Part shown: positions 1 through 6,761 of the stretch, piece after piece
Position numbering within the stretch: the stretch's first letter is position 1
How the letters are laid out: each line of letters begins with the position of its first letter
From: Salinisphaera sp. UBA1666
GTDB lineage: Bacteria; Pseudomonadota; Gammaproteobacteria; Nevskiales; Salinisphaeraceae
Length of the DNA: 10,083 nt
NCBI GenBank assembly: GCA_002320455.1
Contig: DCKU01000105.1
Location: 1-10,083, forward strand
Reading direction: 5' to 3'
Notes under the pieces: generated by a model
The model's input: the letters and a program-made list of their open reading frames with translations, nothing else
Databases searched by the model: none
What the model was told of the DNA's origin: nothing
Program-made: the position numbers and the translations under genes

Positions 1-24
1 TCTTATGACGACACGCCCTAGCGC

Positions 25-972
25 CTAGCGACTGGGCCAGGCAAAAGGCACCACCTCGGCCAGGCTCTTGGCGCCCAGCAGTAAGGCCAGCAGACGATCC
101 ACGCCGAGCGCGACGCCCGCACAGGCCGGCAAGCCGTCGTCCATGGTGGCCAGCAGGCGTTCGTCGATCGGCGGCTGCGCCGACCCCTGGGCCGCGCGGG
201 CGGCCTGCTCTCGCTGCATGCGAGCGCGCGCCGTGTCGGCATCGGTGAGCTCGGTGGCCCCGTTGGCTAGCTCGATGCCCTGCCAGAAACACTCAAAGCG
301 CTGGCCGAGCCTGGCATCGGCGGGATCAAGTGCGATGAGCACGGCATCATCGGCCGGAAAATGAGTGACGATCTCGGGCCCGTCGCGGCCCAGCTCGGGC
401 TGGACGACCAGGCCCATCAAAAGATCCAGCCAGAAGACGCGGTCTTGGCCGTCGCCGCTGGAAGCCGGCGCAACGCCGTGATCATGCGCACACGCAACGA
501 GCACCGATATGGGCGCTTCGAGTGCGTCGATGCCCAGAACAGCGTCGAAAACAGCTTGATACGAGCGCCTGCGAACCACGGCCGGCGCGCCGGCCGCGGC
601 GAGTACAGCGGCCAGTGTGTCGATCGCAGCCGGCATACGAGCGGTGATCTCGTACCATTCCAGCATGGTGAACTCGGGGTTATGCCAGCGCCCGACCTCA
701 CCGGCCCGGAAGACATGTCCGAGCTGATAGAGCGAGCGCCGGCTTTCGGCCAGAAGCCGCTTTAACCCATGTTCGGGGGACGGCACGAGATAGCCGGCCG
801 TTTCGACGTGTAGACAGTCCAGCGCGCGCTCGGCCGGTGCTGCCGGGGACAGGAGCGCCCCGTCGGCTTCCAGAAAGCCACGCTGGGCCATCACACCGCG
901 CAGGCCGGCCAGCAGCTCGGCCCGGCGGGCCAGCGTATCCGCAGTGATACCCGAAGCGCCGAGCCCGGCCAT
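25..972 (-). CDS. epmA: Elongation factor P--(R)-beta-lysine ligase EpmA
   Basis: EpmA (also called PoxA, GenX or YjeA) is a class II lysyl-tRNA synthetase paralogue without an anticodon-binding domain. It activates (R)-beta-lysine with ATP and transfers it to a conserved lysine of EF-P in the cytoplasm. The 315-residue protein is close to the family's usual size of about 325. Visible signatures are the SPE substrate loop (65-67), motif 2 at about 82-107 (VFRAGE, then HNPEFTMLEWY), the GIELANG and ELTDA segments (232-244), and motif 3 GVALGVDRL (286-294). It begins with ATG 6 bases after the efp stop and has no clear Shine-Dalgarno sequence, so translation is probably coupled to efp. It ends in TAG. 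Its position beside efp and near epmB supports EF-P modification rather than tRNA charging. A true LysS would be about 500 residues with an N-terminal OB domain, which is absent here. Confidence 0.95.
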   Translation of the reverse strand: MAGLGASGITADTLARRAELLAGLRGVMAQRGFLEADGALLSPAAPAERALDCLHVETAGYLVPSPEHGLKRLLAESRRSLYQLGHVFRAGEVGRWHNPEFTMLEWYEITARMPAAIDTLAAVLAAAGAPAVVRRRSYQAVFDAVLGIDALEAPISVLVACAHDHGVAPASSGDGQDRVFWLDLLMGLVVQPELGRDGPEIVTHFPADDAVLIALDPADARLGQRFECFWQGIELANGATELTDADTARARMQREQAARAAQGSAQPPIDERLLATMDDGLPACAGVALGVDRLLALLLGAKSLAEVVPFAWPSR

Positions 973-978
973 GCGGCT

Positions 979-1551
979 TTAGCTTTCGCTGGCGCGCGAG
1001 ACGTATTCGGCCTTGCGCGTATCGACCTTTAACAGCTCGCCTTCTTCGATGAACAACGGCACCTGGACCGTCGCGCCCGTTTCCAGCGTGGCCGGCTTGG
1101 TGCCGCCCGAGGAGGTATTGCCGCGAACACCCGGGTCCGTTTCCACGACGCGCGAAATCAGGAAGTTTGGCGCTTCGACCTGTAGCGGCACGCCGTTCCA
1201 GAGCGTGACGTCACACTTGTCCTCGGCCTGGATCCACTTGGCGGCGTCGCCTACCGCGGCTTCGCTGGCCTGGTACTGCTCGAAGCTGCCCGGGTCCATA
1301 AAGTGATAGAACTCGCCGTCGTGATACAGAAACTGCAGGTCGAGATTGAACACGTCGGCGGCTTCGACCGAGTCCCCGGACTTGAAAGTGCGCTCGATGG
1401 TGCGCCCGGTCTTTAGGTTACGCACCTTGACGCGGTTAAACGCCTGGCCCTTGCCGGGTTTGACGAATTCGTTCTCGACGATGTTGTACGGGTCACCGTC
1501 CAGAATGATCTTCAGGCCGCCCTTGAACTGGTTGGTTGAATACTGCGCCAT
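979..1551 (-). CDS. efp: Elongation factor P
   Basis: EF-P binds between the ribosomal P and E sites and stimulates peptide bond formation when ribosomes stall at consecutive prolines. The 190-residue protein matches the family's usual size of about 188. The N-terminal KOW-like domain carries the loop FVKPGKGQAF, in which the modified lysine falls exactly at residue 34, the position beta-lysylated by EpmA in E. coli. Two OB domains follow; typical landmarks are ETDPGVRG and the C-terminal KVDTRKAEYVSR. I place the start at the ATG at 1551 (MAQYSTNQFKGG) because it matches the family N-terminus and has an AAGAGGA Shine-Dalgarno 10 bases upstream. The frame stays open to an ATG at 1644, but that would add 31 atypical residues and overlap epmB. 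efp is the first gene of a likely efp-epmA operon and diverges from epmB. Confidence 0.97.
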   Translation of the reverse strand: MAQYSTNQFKGGLKIILDGDPYNIVENEFVKPGKGQAFNRVKVRNLKTGRTIERTFKSGDSVEAADVFNLDLQFLYHDGEFYHFMDPGSFEQYQASEAAVGDAAKWIQAEDKCDVTLWNGVPLQVEAPNFLISRVVETDPGVRGNTSSGGTKPATLETGATVQVPLFIEEGELLKVDTRKAEYVSRASES

Positions 1552-1628
1552 GGCTCGAACATCCTCTTGCACCAGCGGGCCGGCTCGAAACGAACCGCGC
1601 GGTGTCGTCAAACGGGTAAAATAGGCGT
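1552..1628. promoter_or_regulatory. Divergent efp / epmB promoter region
   Basis: These 77 bases separate the divergent starts of efp and epmB, so both promoters must lie here or inside the neighbouring gene. On the plus strand TAAAAT at 1617-1622 resembles a -10 box but is only 6 bases before the first epmB ATG, and no good -35 box is seen. On the minus strand TTGACG (1611-1606) is a good -35 match facing efp, but no convincing -10 follows at 16-18 bases. A perfect 10-base palindrome, ACCGCGCGGT, lies at 1594-1603 and could be an operator or a chance GC palindrome. The assignment of a promoter region rests on gene layout; the individual boxes are weak. Confidence 0.45.
1562..1568 (-). promoter_or_regulatory. 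Ribosome binding site of efp
   Basis: Read on the minus strand this is AAGAGGA, a good match to the anti-Shine-Dalgarno target, 10 bases before the ATG at 1551. It decides the efp start in favour of the short form and against the upstream ATG at 1644. Confidence 0.6.
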
Positions 1629-2669
1629 ATGGCGATGTCTTCACCGCACGACGCCGCCTCTCGCGAGGCGCGCAGTCTATCGTATCCGCACCCCGGCTGG
1701 CAGCAGGCGATGCGCGAGGCGATCACCGACGTCGATACGTTGTGCCAGCGTCTGGACCTGCCCGAGACCTATCGGGCCGATGCACATCGCGCAGCGACAT
1801 TGTTCGGCCTGCGGGTCCCCACCGGGTACGTCGATCGCATGCGCCGCGGCGATGTCGATGACCCGCTGTTGCGCCAGGTCCTGCCGCTGGACGCAGAGAC
1901 GCGCAATGTCCCCGGGTTCGGTCTGGACGCGGTGGGCGACATGGCCAGCGCGGCCGGCCACGGGCTGTTGCACAAATATCACGGGCGGGCGCTGCTGGTA
2001 ACAACCGGCGCCTGTGCGGTGCACTGTCGCTACTGTTTTCGACGTTATTTTGACTATGCGGGCCAGCACGCCGGTGGCTCCAACCTGCGACAGGCGCTCG
2101 AGCATATCGCCGCCGACACCTCCATCAGCGAAGTCATCCTATCGGGCGGAGATCCGCTGTCGCTCACTAACGAACGCCTATCGCTGATCGGCACCGCACT
2201 TGACGAGATGACCCACATCATGCGGATCCGGCTGCATACACGCACCGCCGTGGTGCTGCCCGAGCGCATCGATGCCGGCCTGCTGGGTTGGGTAGCCGCC
2301 CGTCGGGCAACGGTCGTTATCGTGGTACACGTCAACCACGCTAACGAGCTCTCGCCGGAGGTCACTCGCAGCCTCGCCGCGCTCAAAGACGCGGGGGCAA
2401 CGCTGCTCAATCAGGCGGTGCTGCTGGCCGGCGTTAACGACGACGAGGCCGCGCTTGTAGATCTCTCTGAGGCGCTATTCGCGGCCGGCGTGCTGCCCTA
2501 CTACATCCATCTGCTGGACCGCGTGGCCGGCGTGCATCACTTCGAGGTCGCCGAGCCAGACGCCGTCGCCCTCATGCAGGCGGTGGCCGCACGACTGCCG
2601 GGCTATCTCGTGCCCAAGCTGGCGCGTGAGCTGCCGGGCGAGCCGGCCAAGCGGGTCATTGGGGTGTAG
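1629..2669 (+). CDS. epmB: EF-P beta-lysylation protein EpmB (lysine 2,3-aminomutase family)
   Basis: EpmB (YjeK) is a radical SAM, PLP-dependent aminomutase that converts L-lysine to (R)-beta-lysine, the substrate EpmA attaches to EF-P. The protein has 346 residues; E. coli EpmB has 342. The radical SAM cluster motif is CX3CX2C with Cys129, Cys133 and Cys136 (CAVHCRYC). SGGDPL at 172-177 matches the aminomutase family, and Lys330 in VPKLARELPG is the expected PLP-linked lysine. The segment YYIHLLDRVAGVHHF (291-305) is typical of EpmB. It lacks the C-terminal extension of catabolic KamA proteins. Two starts are possible: the ATG at 1629 has AGG only 3 bases upstream, whereas the ATG at 1635 (MSSPHD) has the same AGG at 9 bases and is at least as plausible. 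The gene diverges from efp-epmA and completes the EF-P modification set. Confidence 0.95.
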   Translation: MAMSSPHDAASREARSLSYPHPGWQQAMREAITDVDTLCQRLDLPETYRADAHRAATLFGLRVPTGYVDRMRRGDVDDPLLRQVLPLDAETRNVPGFGLDAVGDMASAAGHGLLHKYHGRALLVTTGACAVHCRYCFRRYFDYAGQHAGGSNLRQALEHIAADTSISEVILSGGDPLSLTNERLSLIGTALDEMTHIMRIRLHTRTAVVLPERIDAGLLGWVAARRATVVIVVHVNHANELSPEVTRSLAALKDAGATLLNQAVLLAGVNDDEAALVDLSEALFAAGVLPYYIHLLDRVAGVHHFEVAEPDAVALMQAVAARLPGYLVPKLARELPGEPAKRVIGV

Positions 2670-2699
2670 CCGGAGCGCCGGCGGGCGCCCCAACGACAG
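2670..2699. terminator. Possible shared terminator between convergent epmB and lolD
   Basis: These 30 bases are all that separates the epmB and lolD stop codons. They hold a short GC hairpin, GCGCC (2675-2679) pairing with GGCGC (2684-2688) around a 4-base loop. There is no T-tract on either strand, so this is not a standard intrinsic terminator. The convergent layout implies termination nearby, possibly Rho-dependent or inside the opposing gene. Confidence 0.2.
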
Positions 2700-3422
2700 C
2701 TAGTTCGTCGAAATCACCGACTCGGCCACGGTGGATTTCTCGACCGGTGCCAAATGCCCGTCCGTCAGCGTCCAGATATGATCCATGCGCTGGGCCAGGC
2801 TGCGATCATGGGTGACCATGATCAGGCTCGTGTTGTTCTCGGCGTTGAGCTCCAGCATGAGATCGAACACGGCCGCTGCCGTGCGGTGATCCAGGTTACC
2901 CGTGGGCTCGTCGGCCAGAATACAGGCCGGCTCGGTGACCAGCGCCCGGGCCACCGCAGCACGCTGGCGCTCGCCGCCCGACAGCTCGGTGGGCTTGTGC
3001 TCGAGGCGCTTGCCCAGCCCCACCTTGGTCAGCAGATCGCGAGCCTTGTCCAGTGCCACCTTGTTCGAACCGCGTCGGATAAGCAACGGCATGGCCACGT
3101 TCTCGACCGTGGTGAACTCCGGCAGCAGATGATGGAACTGGTAGATGAAGCCCAACCGCTCGTTGCGCAGCTTGCCGCGGGCAGCATCCGACAGGCGCGT
3201 CATGTCGTGACCACCGATCTCGACCGTGCCTTCGGTGGGGATGTCCAGCCCGCCCAACAGATGCAGCAGCGTCGACTTGCCCGAGCCCGAGGCGCCGATA
3301 ACGGCCAGACGCGCCCCTGGGGCAACGTCTAGGTCGATGTTGGAGAGCACGGTGATCGGCTCTCGCACCTCGGTAAATGTCTTTTTGACCCCGCGGGCCG
3401 CCAGGACCGATGTATTACTCAT
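2700..3422 (-). CDS. lolD: Lipoprotein-releasing ABC transporter ATP-binding protein LolD
   Basis: LolD is the cytoplasmic ATPase of the Lol complex, which extracts outer-membrane lipoproteins from the inner membrane and passes them to the periplasmic chaperone LolA. The 240-residue protein has all ABC motifs: Walker A GASGSGKST (43-51), Q-loop Gln95, signature LSGGE (147-151), Walker B ILADEP (168-173), and H-loop His205. The segment FIYQFHHLLPEF (92-103) is characteristic of LolD and separates it from the related MacB and FtsE ATPases. The start is the ATG at 3422, with AGAGG 9 bases upstream (3436-3432). It overlaps the upstream permease stop in an ATGAGTAA junction, which implies translational coupling. 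An in-frame extension to 3569 adds 49 atypical residues inside lolC and is rejected. The C-terminal 20 or so residues are weakly conserved. Confidence 0.95.
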   Translation of the reverse strand: MSNTSVLAARGVKKTFTEVREPITVLSNIDLDVAPGARLAVIGASGSGKSTLLHLLGGLDIPTEGTVEIGGHDMTRLSDAARGKLRNERLGFIYQFHHLLPEFTTVENVAMPLLIRRGSNKVALDKARDLLTKVGLGKRLEHKPTELSGGERQRAAVARALVTEPACILADEPTGNLDHRTAAAVFDLMLELNAENNTSLIMVTHDRSLAQRMDHIWTLTDGHLAPVEKSTVAESVISTN

Positions 3423-4665
3423 AGCGCAGCGCCTCTGCCGGTTGGATACGGGCCGCCCGCCAGGCCGGATACAGCGTGGACAGGAAGGCCAGCCCGAGCG
3501 CCAGCGCCGAGATCTGCCAGACGTCGTGCCAGTGCAGCTCGCCCTTGAGCTGGCTGATGTAATAGACATCCGCCGAGAACAGGCTGGTATTCAGCACGTT
3601 TTCCACGAACGGCACGATATGCACCATGTTCACGGACAACAACACGCCGAGCACCACGCCGATGATGGTGCCGATCACGCCGATGAGCATGCCCTGGACG
3701 ATGAAGATGCTCATCACCGACTTGGGCTTCATGCCCAGCGTTCGCAGAATGGCGATATCTCCCTGCTTGTCGGTGACCACCATCACCAACATGGAGACGA
3801 TATTAAACGCTGCCACGGCAATGATCAGACTCAAGATGATGAACATCATGGTCTTCTCGGTCGCCACGGCGTGGAAGAAGTTGGCGTTCTGTCGCGTCCA
3901 GTCGGTCACGCGGTAGCGATACGGCAGCGTCTCCGATAGGTCTTTACTGACTTTCGGTGCGGCGAACAGATCGTCCAGCCGCAGCCGCAGGCCGGTCACG
4001 CCGTCGCCCATGTGGTAGAGCTTCTGGGCGTCGCCGATCGACATCAGCACCATACCGCTGTCGTATTCGTACATGCCCACCGAGAACACGCCGCCGACAT
4101 GGAAACGCCTGAAACGCGGCACGATGCCGGCCGGGGTGACGGTGGCCTGCGGAATGAGGATATCCACGTCATCCCCCACGCCGACACCGAGCTGATTGGC
4201 CAGGTCTACGCCGATGACGATGTTGTATTTGCCGGGCACCAGGGAATCGAACGAGCCGGCCACCATATTGGCCGCCACATCCGAGACGTTAGCCTCCAGC
4301 TCGGGGTCCACACCGCGCAGCAGCGCGCCCGATATCGCACGGCCGCTGCGTACCATGCCCTGGCCCGAGACATACGGCGCAGAGGCCGTGATCTCGGTCT
4401 CGTCGGAATCGACCCGTTCGCGCAGGGTCGTCCAGTTCTCCAGCGCCCCGTCGGCAGACTGGACCTCGACGTGCGCGGCCATACCCAAAATCCGATCACG
4501 CAGCTCGGACTCGAAGCCGTTCATCACCGACAAAACGGTAATCAACAACATCACGGCCAGCGCAATGCCGCCCATCGATATCGCCGAGATGAACGATATG
4601 AAATGATTACGGCGCTTGGCGCGGGTATAGCGCAGGCCGATATAGAGTTCGAGCGGTCTAAACAT
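3415..4665 (-). CDS. lolC: Lipoprotein-releasing ABC transporter permease, LolC/LolE family (possibly LolF-like)
   Basis: This is the inner-membrane subunit that works with LolD to release lipoproteins to LolA. The 416 residues show the family layout: a short cytoplasmic start (FRPLELYIGLRYTRAKRRN), TM1 at about 24-49, a periplasmic domain at about 50-270, then TM2 (272-298), TM3 (318-348) and TM4 (382-402), ending LYPAWRAARIQPAEALRYE. The segment IPQATVTPAGIVPR (171-184) corresponds to the LolA-binding hook of E. coli LolC. The following stretch, YDSGMVLMSIGDAQKLYHMG (201-220), resembles LolE more than LolC as I recall them. No second permease gene flanks the operon, so this may be a hybrid LolF acting as a homodimer; lolE could also lie elsewhere. 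The start at 4665 matches the family N-terminus, though the frame extends to 4785. No clear Shine-Dalgarno precedes it. Confidence 0.93.
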   Translation of the reverse strand: MFRPLELYIGLRYTRAKRRNHFISFISAISMGGIALAVMLLITVLSVMNGFESELRDRILGMAAHVEVQSADGALENWTTLRERVDSDETEITASAPYVSGQGMVRSGRAISGALLRGVDPELEANVSDVAANMVAGSFDSLVPGKYNIVIGVDLANQLGVGVGDDVDILIPQATVTPAGIVPRFRRFHVGGVFSVGMYEYDSGMVLMSIGDAQKLYHMGDGVTGLRLRLDDLFAAPKVSKDLSETLPYRYRVTDWTRQNANFFHAVATEKTMMFIILSLIIAVAAFNIVSMLVMVVTDKQGDIAILRTLGMKPKSVMSIFIVQGMLIGVIGTIIGVVLGVLLSVNMVHIVPFVENVLNTSLFSADVYYISQLKGELHWHDVWQISALALGLAFLSTLYPAWRAARIQPAEALRYE

Positions 4666-4790
4666 GGCCGCGCATTTAATCACAGAGACGGGACGGGGGA
4701 TACGAACATTTCTGCTTTTACAGCGTATCGCGGGCAGCGAGTGGCGCTCTGCTGGCGTGGCGATCGGCACATCAACGCGCAACATCGCTC
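4666..4790. promoter_or_regulatory. Divergent lolC / aguA promoter region
   Basis: This 125-base gap lies between the divergent starts of lolC and aguA. Facing lolC, the minus strand has TTAAAT (4679-4674) 8 bases before the ATG, a -10-like box without a recognisable -35. Facing aguA, no strong promoter boxes or Shine-Dalgarno are visible. A 6-base inverted repeat, GATACG (4699-4704) and CGTATC (4724-4729), spans a more AT-rich core and could be an operator, although repeats this short occur by chance. An open frame runs through here from lolC but lacks family similarity. I see no small gene or RNA. Confidence 0.4.
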
Positions 4791-5828
4791 ATGAACACCG
4801 TCGTTCTGCCCGCCGAGTGGGCGCCGCAGGCCGCCATGCTCTTGGTCTGGCCCCGGCGCGACGGGGACTGGGGCACCGGCCTGGTGGCCGCCCGCGACAC
4901 ACTTCAGGCCGTGGTCAACGCCCTGGCCGCGCGCCAGCCCGTGATTTTGGTCGCCCCGGATGTCGATGCCCGCCACGATATCGGCCAACGCCAGTCCGAG
5001 GCGCGTCTGGCGCATGAAGGCGTCTGTGTCGCGGACGTCGCCGCCGACGATATCTGGGCACGCGACACGGGCCCGATCACCGTGATCGCCAACGGCCATC
5101 GGTGCTTTATCGATTGGCGCTTTGAAGGCTGGGGCGGCAAGTTTTCGGCCGTCGCCGACAACGCGCTGTGTGCGAAGCTCCATGCCGGCGGCTGGCTGGG
5201 TGCCGATCCGCTGGCGCGCCAGGATTGGGTGTTAGAAGGCGGCTCTATCGAATCCAACGGCGCAGGCACGCTACTGACCACGCGTCGCTGTTTGATGGAC
5301 GGCAAACGCAACCCCGGCGTAGACAGCCGCGCCCTGGATACTCGCCTGCGCGAGGTCTTCGGGGCGCATACGCTGCACTGGCTCGAACACGGCGCGCTCA
5401 TCGGCGACGATACCGACAGCCATATCGATACGCTTGTACGCTTCGTGGACGAAACAACACTGGTGTATCAAGGCTGTGCCGACCCCAACGACGCCCATTA
5501 CGCCGAGCTGGCCGCCCTGGCCGACGAACTGGCCGGGCTGCGGGATGCCAACGGCCAGCCCTATCGTCTGATCGAGCTGCCCCTGCCGCGCCCGCAGCAT
5601 GACCCCGACGACGGCCATCGGCTGCCGGCCGGCTATGCCAATTTCCTGCTGGCCAACGGCTGTGTCCTGATGCCGGCCTTCGATGATCCGGCCGATGATA
5701 TCGCCGCGGTCCGCCTGGCCGAATGTTTTAGCGACCGGCAGATCATCCGCATCGACAGCCGCGCGCTGATCCGCCAACACGGCGGTCTACACTGTGCAGC
5801 CATGCAGATCCCGGCCCTGCCGATTTGA
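4791..5828 (+). CDS. aguA: Agmatine deiminase (peptidylarginine deiminase-like family)
   Basis: Agmatine deiminase hydrolyses agmatine to N-carbamoylputrescine and ammonia, the first step of the arginine-decarboxylase route to putrescine in the cytoplasm. The 345-residue protein shows the guanidine-modifying fold and catalytic set: WARDTGP (89-95) with Asp92, EGGS (149-152), His211 and Asp213 in DSHID, and nucleophile Cys335 in HGGLHCAAMQ. DPNDAHY (231-237) and the LPAGYANFLLANG segment (278-290) are also typical. The loop before the cysteine departs from the GGGNIHC form I recall for Pseudomonas and plant enzymes, and the protein is shorter than their roughly 370-380 residues. The assignment is supported by aguB 16 bases downstream. 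The start is the ATG at 4791, which matches the family N-terminus (LPAEWAPQAAMLLVWP) but has no visible Shine-Dalgarno. A related deiminase with another guanidino substrate cannot be fully excluded. Confidence 0.92.
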   Translation: MNTVVLPAEWAPQAAMLLVWPRRDGDWGTGLVAARDTLQAVVNALAARQPVILVAPDVDARHDIGQRQSEARLAHEGVCVADVAADDIWARDTGPITVIANGHRCFIDWRFEGWGGKFSAVADNALCAKLHAGGWLGADPLARQDWVLEGGSIESNGAGTLLTTRRCLMDGKRNPGVDSRALDTRLREVFGAHTLHWLEHGALIGDDTDSHIDTLVRFVDETTLVYQGCADPNDAHYAELAALADELAGLRDANGQPYRLIELPLPRPQHDPDDGHRLPAGYANFLLANGCVLMPAFDDPADDIAAVRLAECFSDRQIIRIDSRALIRQHGGLHCAAMQIPALPI

Positions 5829-5835
5829 ACCGACC

Positions 5836-5839
5836 GGAG
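5836..5839 (+). promoter_or_regulatory. Ribosome binding site of aguB
   Basis: GGAG lies 5 bases before a GTG at 5845. It supports GTG as the aguB start instead of an in-frame ATG at 5794 that sits inside the end of aguA. Confidence 0.6.
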
Positions 5840-5844
5840 CGCCC

Positions 5845-6711
5845 GTGAAAGTCGCCATCGCGCAATATGCGTGTACACCCGATATAGACACCAACCTGGC
5901 CAGCGCCGAGCGCGAGATCGCGGCAGCCGGCGCGGCCGGTGCGGCGCTGGTCGTTCTGCCCGAGCTGCACAACACGCCTTATTTCTGCCAGGTGGAAGAC
6001 CCGGCCCGGTTCGACTACGCCGAGCCGATCCCGGGACCCTCCAGCCGACGTCTGGCCGAGGCGGCCCGTGCGGCCGGCGTCGTGGTGGTGGCCTCGTTGT
6101 TTGAGCGGCGTGCCGCCGGGCTGTACCACAACACCGCCGTGGTTCTGGATCGCGATGGCAGCCTGGCCGGGCGCTATCGCAAGATGCATATCCCAGACGA
6201 CCCGGAATACTACGAAAAATATTATTTCACGCCGGGTGATCTCGGCTTTACACCAATCGACACCTCGATCGGGCGCCTGGGCGTATTGGTCTGCTGGGAT
6301 CAGTGGTATCCCGAGGCCGCCCGGCTGATGGCGCTGGCCGGGGCCGAGCTTCTGATCTATCCCTCGGCCATCGGCTGGGATGACGCCGTCGACGACAGCG
6401 CCGAACAACAACGCCAGCTCGGCGCCTGGCAGGGCGTACAGCGCGGCCACGCCATCGCCAACGGCCTGCCGGTGATCACCTCTAATCGGGTAGGCGTGGA
6501 AGGCGATCACACCACGCAGATCCGCTTCTGGGGCCACAGTTTCATGTTCGGCTGCCAGGGCGAGACACTAGCCGACGCCGGCGAAGACGCAGAACAGCTC
6601 ATCGCCGACATCGATATGCATCGTAGCGAAACGGTTCGGCGTATCTGGCCGTTCCTTCGCGATCGGCGCATCGATGCCTTCGCCGATCTGACCCGTCGCT
6701 ATCGCGACTAA
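5845..6711 (+). CDS. aguB: N-carbamoylputrescine amidase
   Basis: AguB hydrolyses N-carbamoylputrescine to putrescine, carbon dioxide and ammonia, directly using the product of AguA. It belongs to the nitrilase superfamily and its 288 residues match the family's usual size of about 290. The catalytic triad is visible as Glu40 (LPELHNTPYF), Lys113 (YRKMHIPDDP) and Cys150 (VCWDQWYPEAAR). The segments KMHIPDDPEYYEKYYFTPGD (113-132) and IGWDD are strong marks of AguB as opposed to other nitrilases. The start is a GTG giving VKVAIAQYACTPD, as expected for the family, with GGAG 5 bases upstream. An in-frame ATG at 5794 would add 17 residues that overlap aguA out of frame and do not look conserved. 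aguA and aguB form an operon and are likely co-transcribed. Confidence 0.95.
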   Translation: MKVAIAQYACTPDIDTNLASAEREIAAAGAAGAALVVLPELHNTPYFCQVEDPARFDYAEPIPGPSSRRLAEAARAAGVVVVASLFERRAAGLYHNTAVVLDRDGSLAGRYRKMHIPDDPEYYEKYYFTPGDLGFTPIDTSIGRLGVLVCWDQWYPEAARLMALAGAELLIYPSAIGWDDAVDDSAEQQRQLGAWQGVQRGHAIANGLPVITSNRVGVEGDHTTQIRFWGHSFMFGCQGETLADAGEDAEQLIADIDMHRSETVRRIWPFLRDRRIDAFADLTRRYRD

Positions 6712-6728
6712 AAGCCCGACCCGCTTTC

Positions 6729-6746
6729 GCACGGCGCCTGCCGTGC
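6729..6746. terminator. Perfect 7-bp hairpin between aguB and mfd
   Basis: GCACGGC (6729-6735) and GCCGTGC (6740-6746) form a perfect 7-base-pair stem around a GCCT loop, 17 bases after the aguB stop. No T-tract follows, so intrinsic termination of aguAB is uncertain. It sits immediately before a -10-like CATAAT and so could instead be an operator in the mfd promoter. Confidence 0.35.
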
Positions 6747-6752
6747 CATAAT
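6747..6752 (+). promoter_or_regulatory. Possible -10 box for mfd
   Basis: CATAAT differs from the TATAAT consensus at one base and is 9 bases before the mfd ATG. The nearest -35 candidate, TTTCGC at 6725-6730 with a 16-base spacer, is weak. If used, transcription would start only a few bases before the ATG. Confidence 0.3.
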
Positions 6753-6761
6753 CCGCGCGCT

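Noticed and set aside
1..24. Possible end or start of another gene at the left edge
   Set aside because: The 24 bases beyond the epmA stop are too short to support any gene, terminator or promoter call.
1552..1644. N-terminal extension of EF-P to the ATG at 1644
   Set aside because: The 31 extra residues are not part of any EF-P I know, would overlap epmB, and the ATG at 1551 has a good Shine-Dalgarno.
3423..3569. N-terminal extension of LolD to 3569
   Set aside because: The extra residues are a shadow of the lolC C-terminal coding region; the 8-base overlap start at 3422 fits the family and has an AGAGG site.
3226..3939. Plus-strand open frame of 237 codons over lolD and lolC
   Set aside because: It spans the junction of two conserved opposite-strand genes and is strongly His/Asp-rich, as expected of a reverse-complement reading of membrane and ATPase codons.
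4666..4785. N-terminal extension of LolC to 4785
   Set aside because: The added 40 residues are unlike the conserved LolC/LolE start and would consume the promoter region shared with aguA.
4012..4794. Long plus-strand open frame (260 codons) antisense to lolC
   Set aside because: It mirrors a well-supported conserved gene, is His/Arg/Asp-rich as expected of a GC-rich antisense frame, and matches no family I know.
5794..5844. ATG start for AguB inside aguA
   Set aside because: The 17 residues are a frame shadow of the aguA end; the GTG at 5845 has GGAG at 5 bases and begins at the conserved nitrilase N-terminus.
5743..6537. Minus-strand open frame of 264 codons antisense to aguB
   Set aside because: aguB is confirmed by its catalytic triad and family motifs; the antisense frame shows no motif and no ribosome binding site of note.
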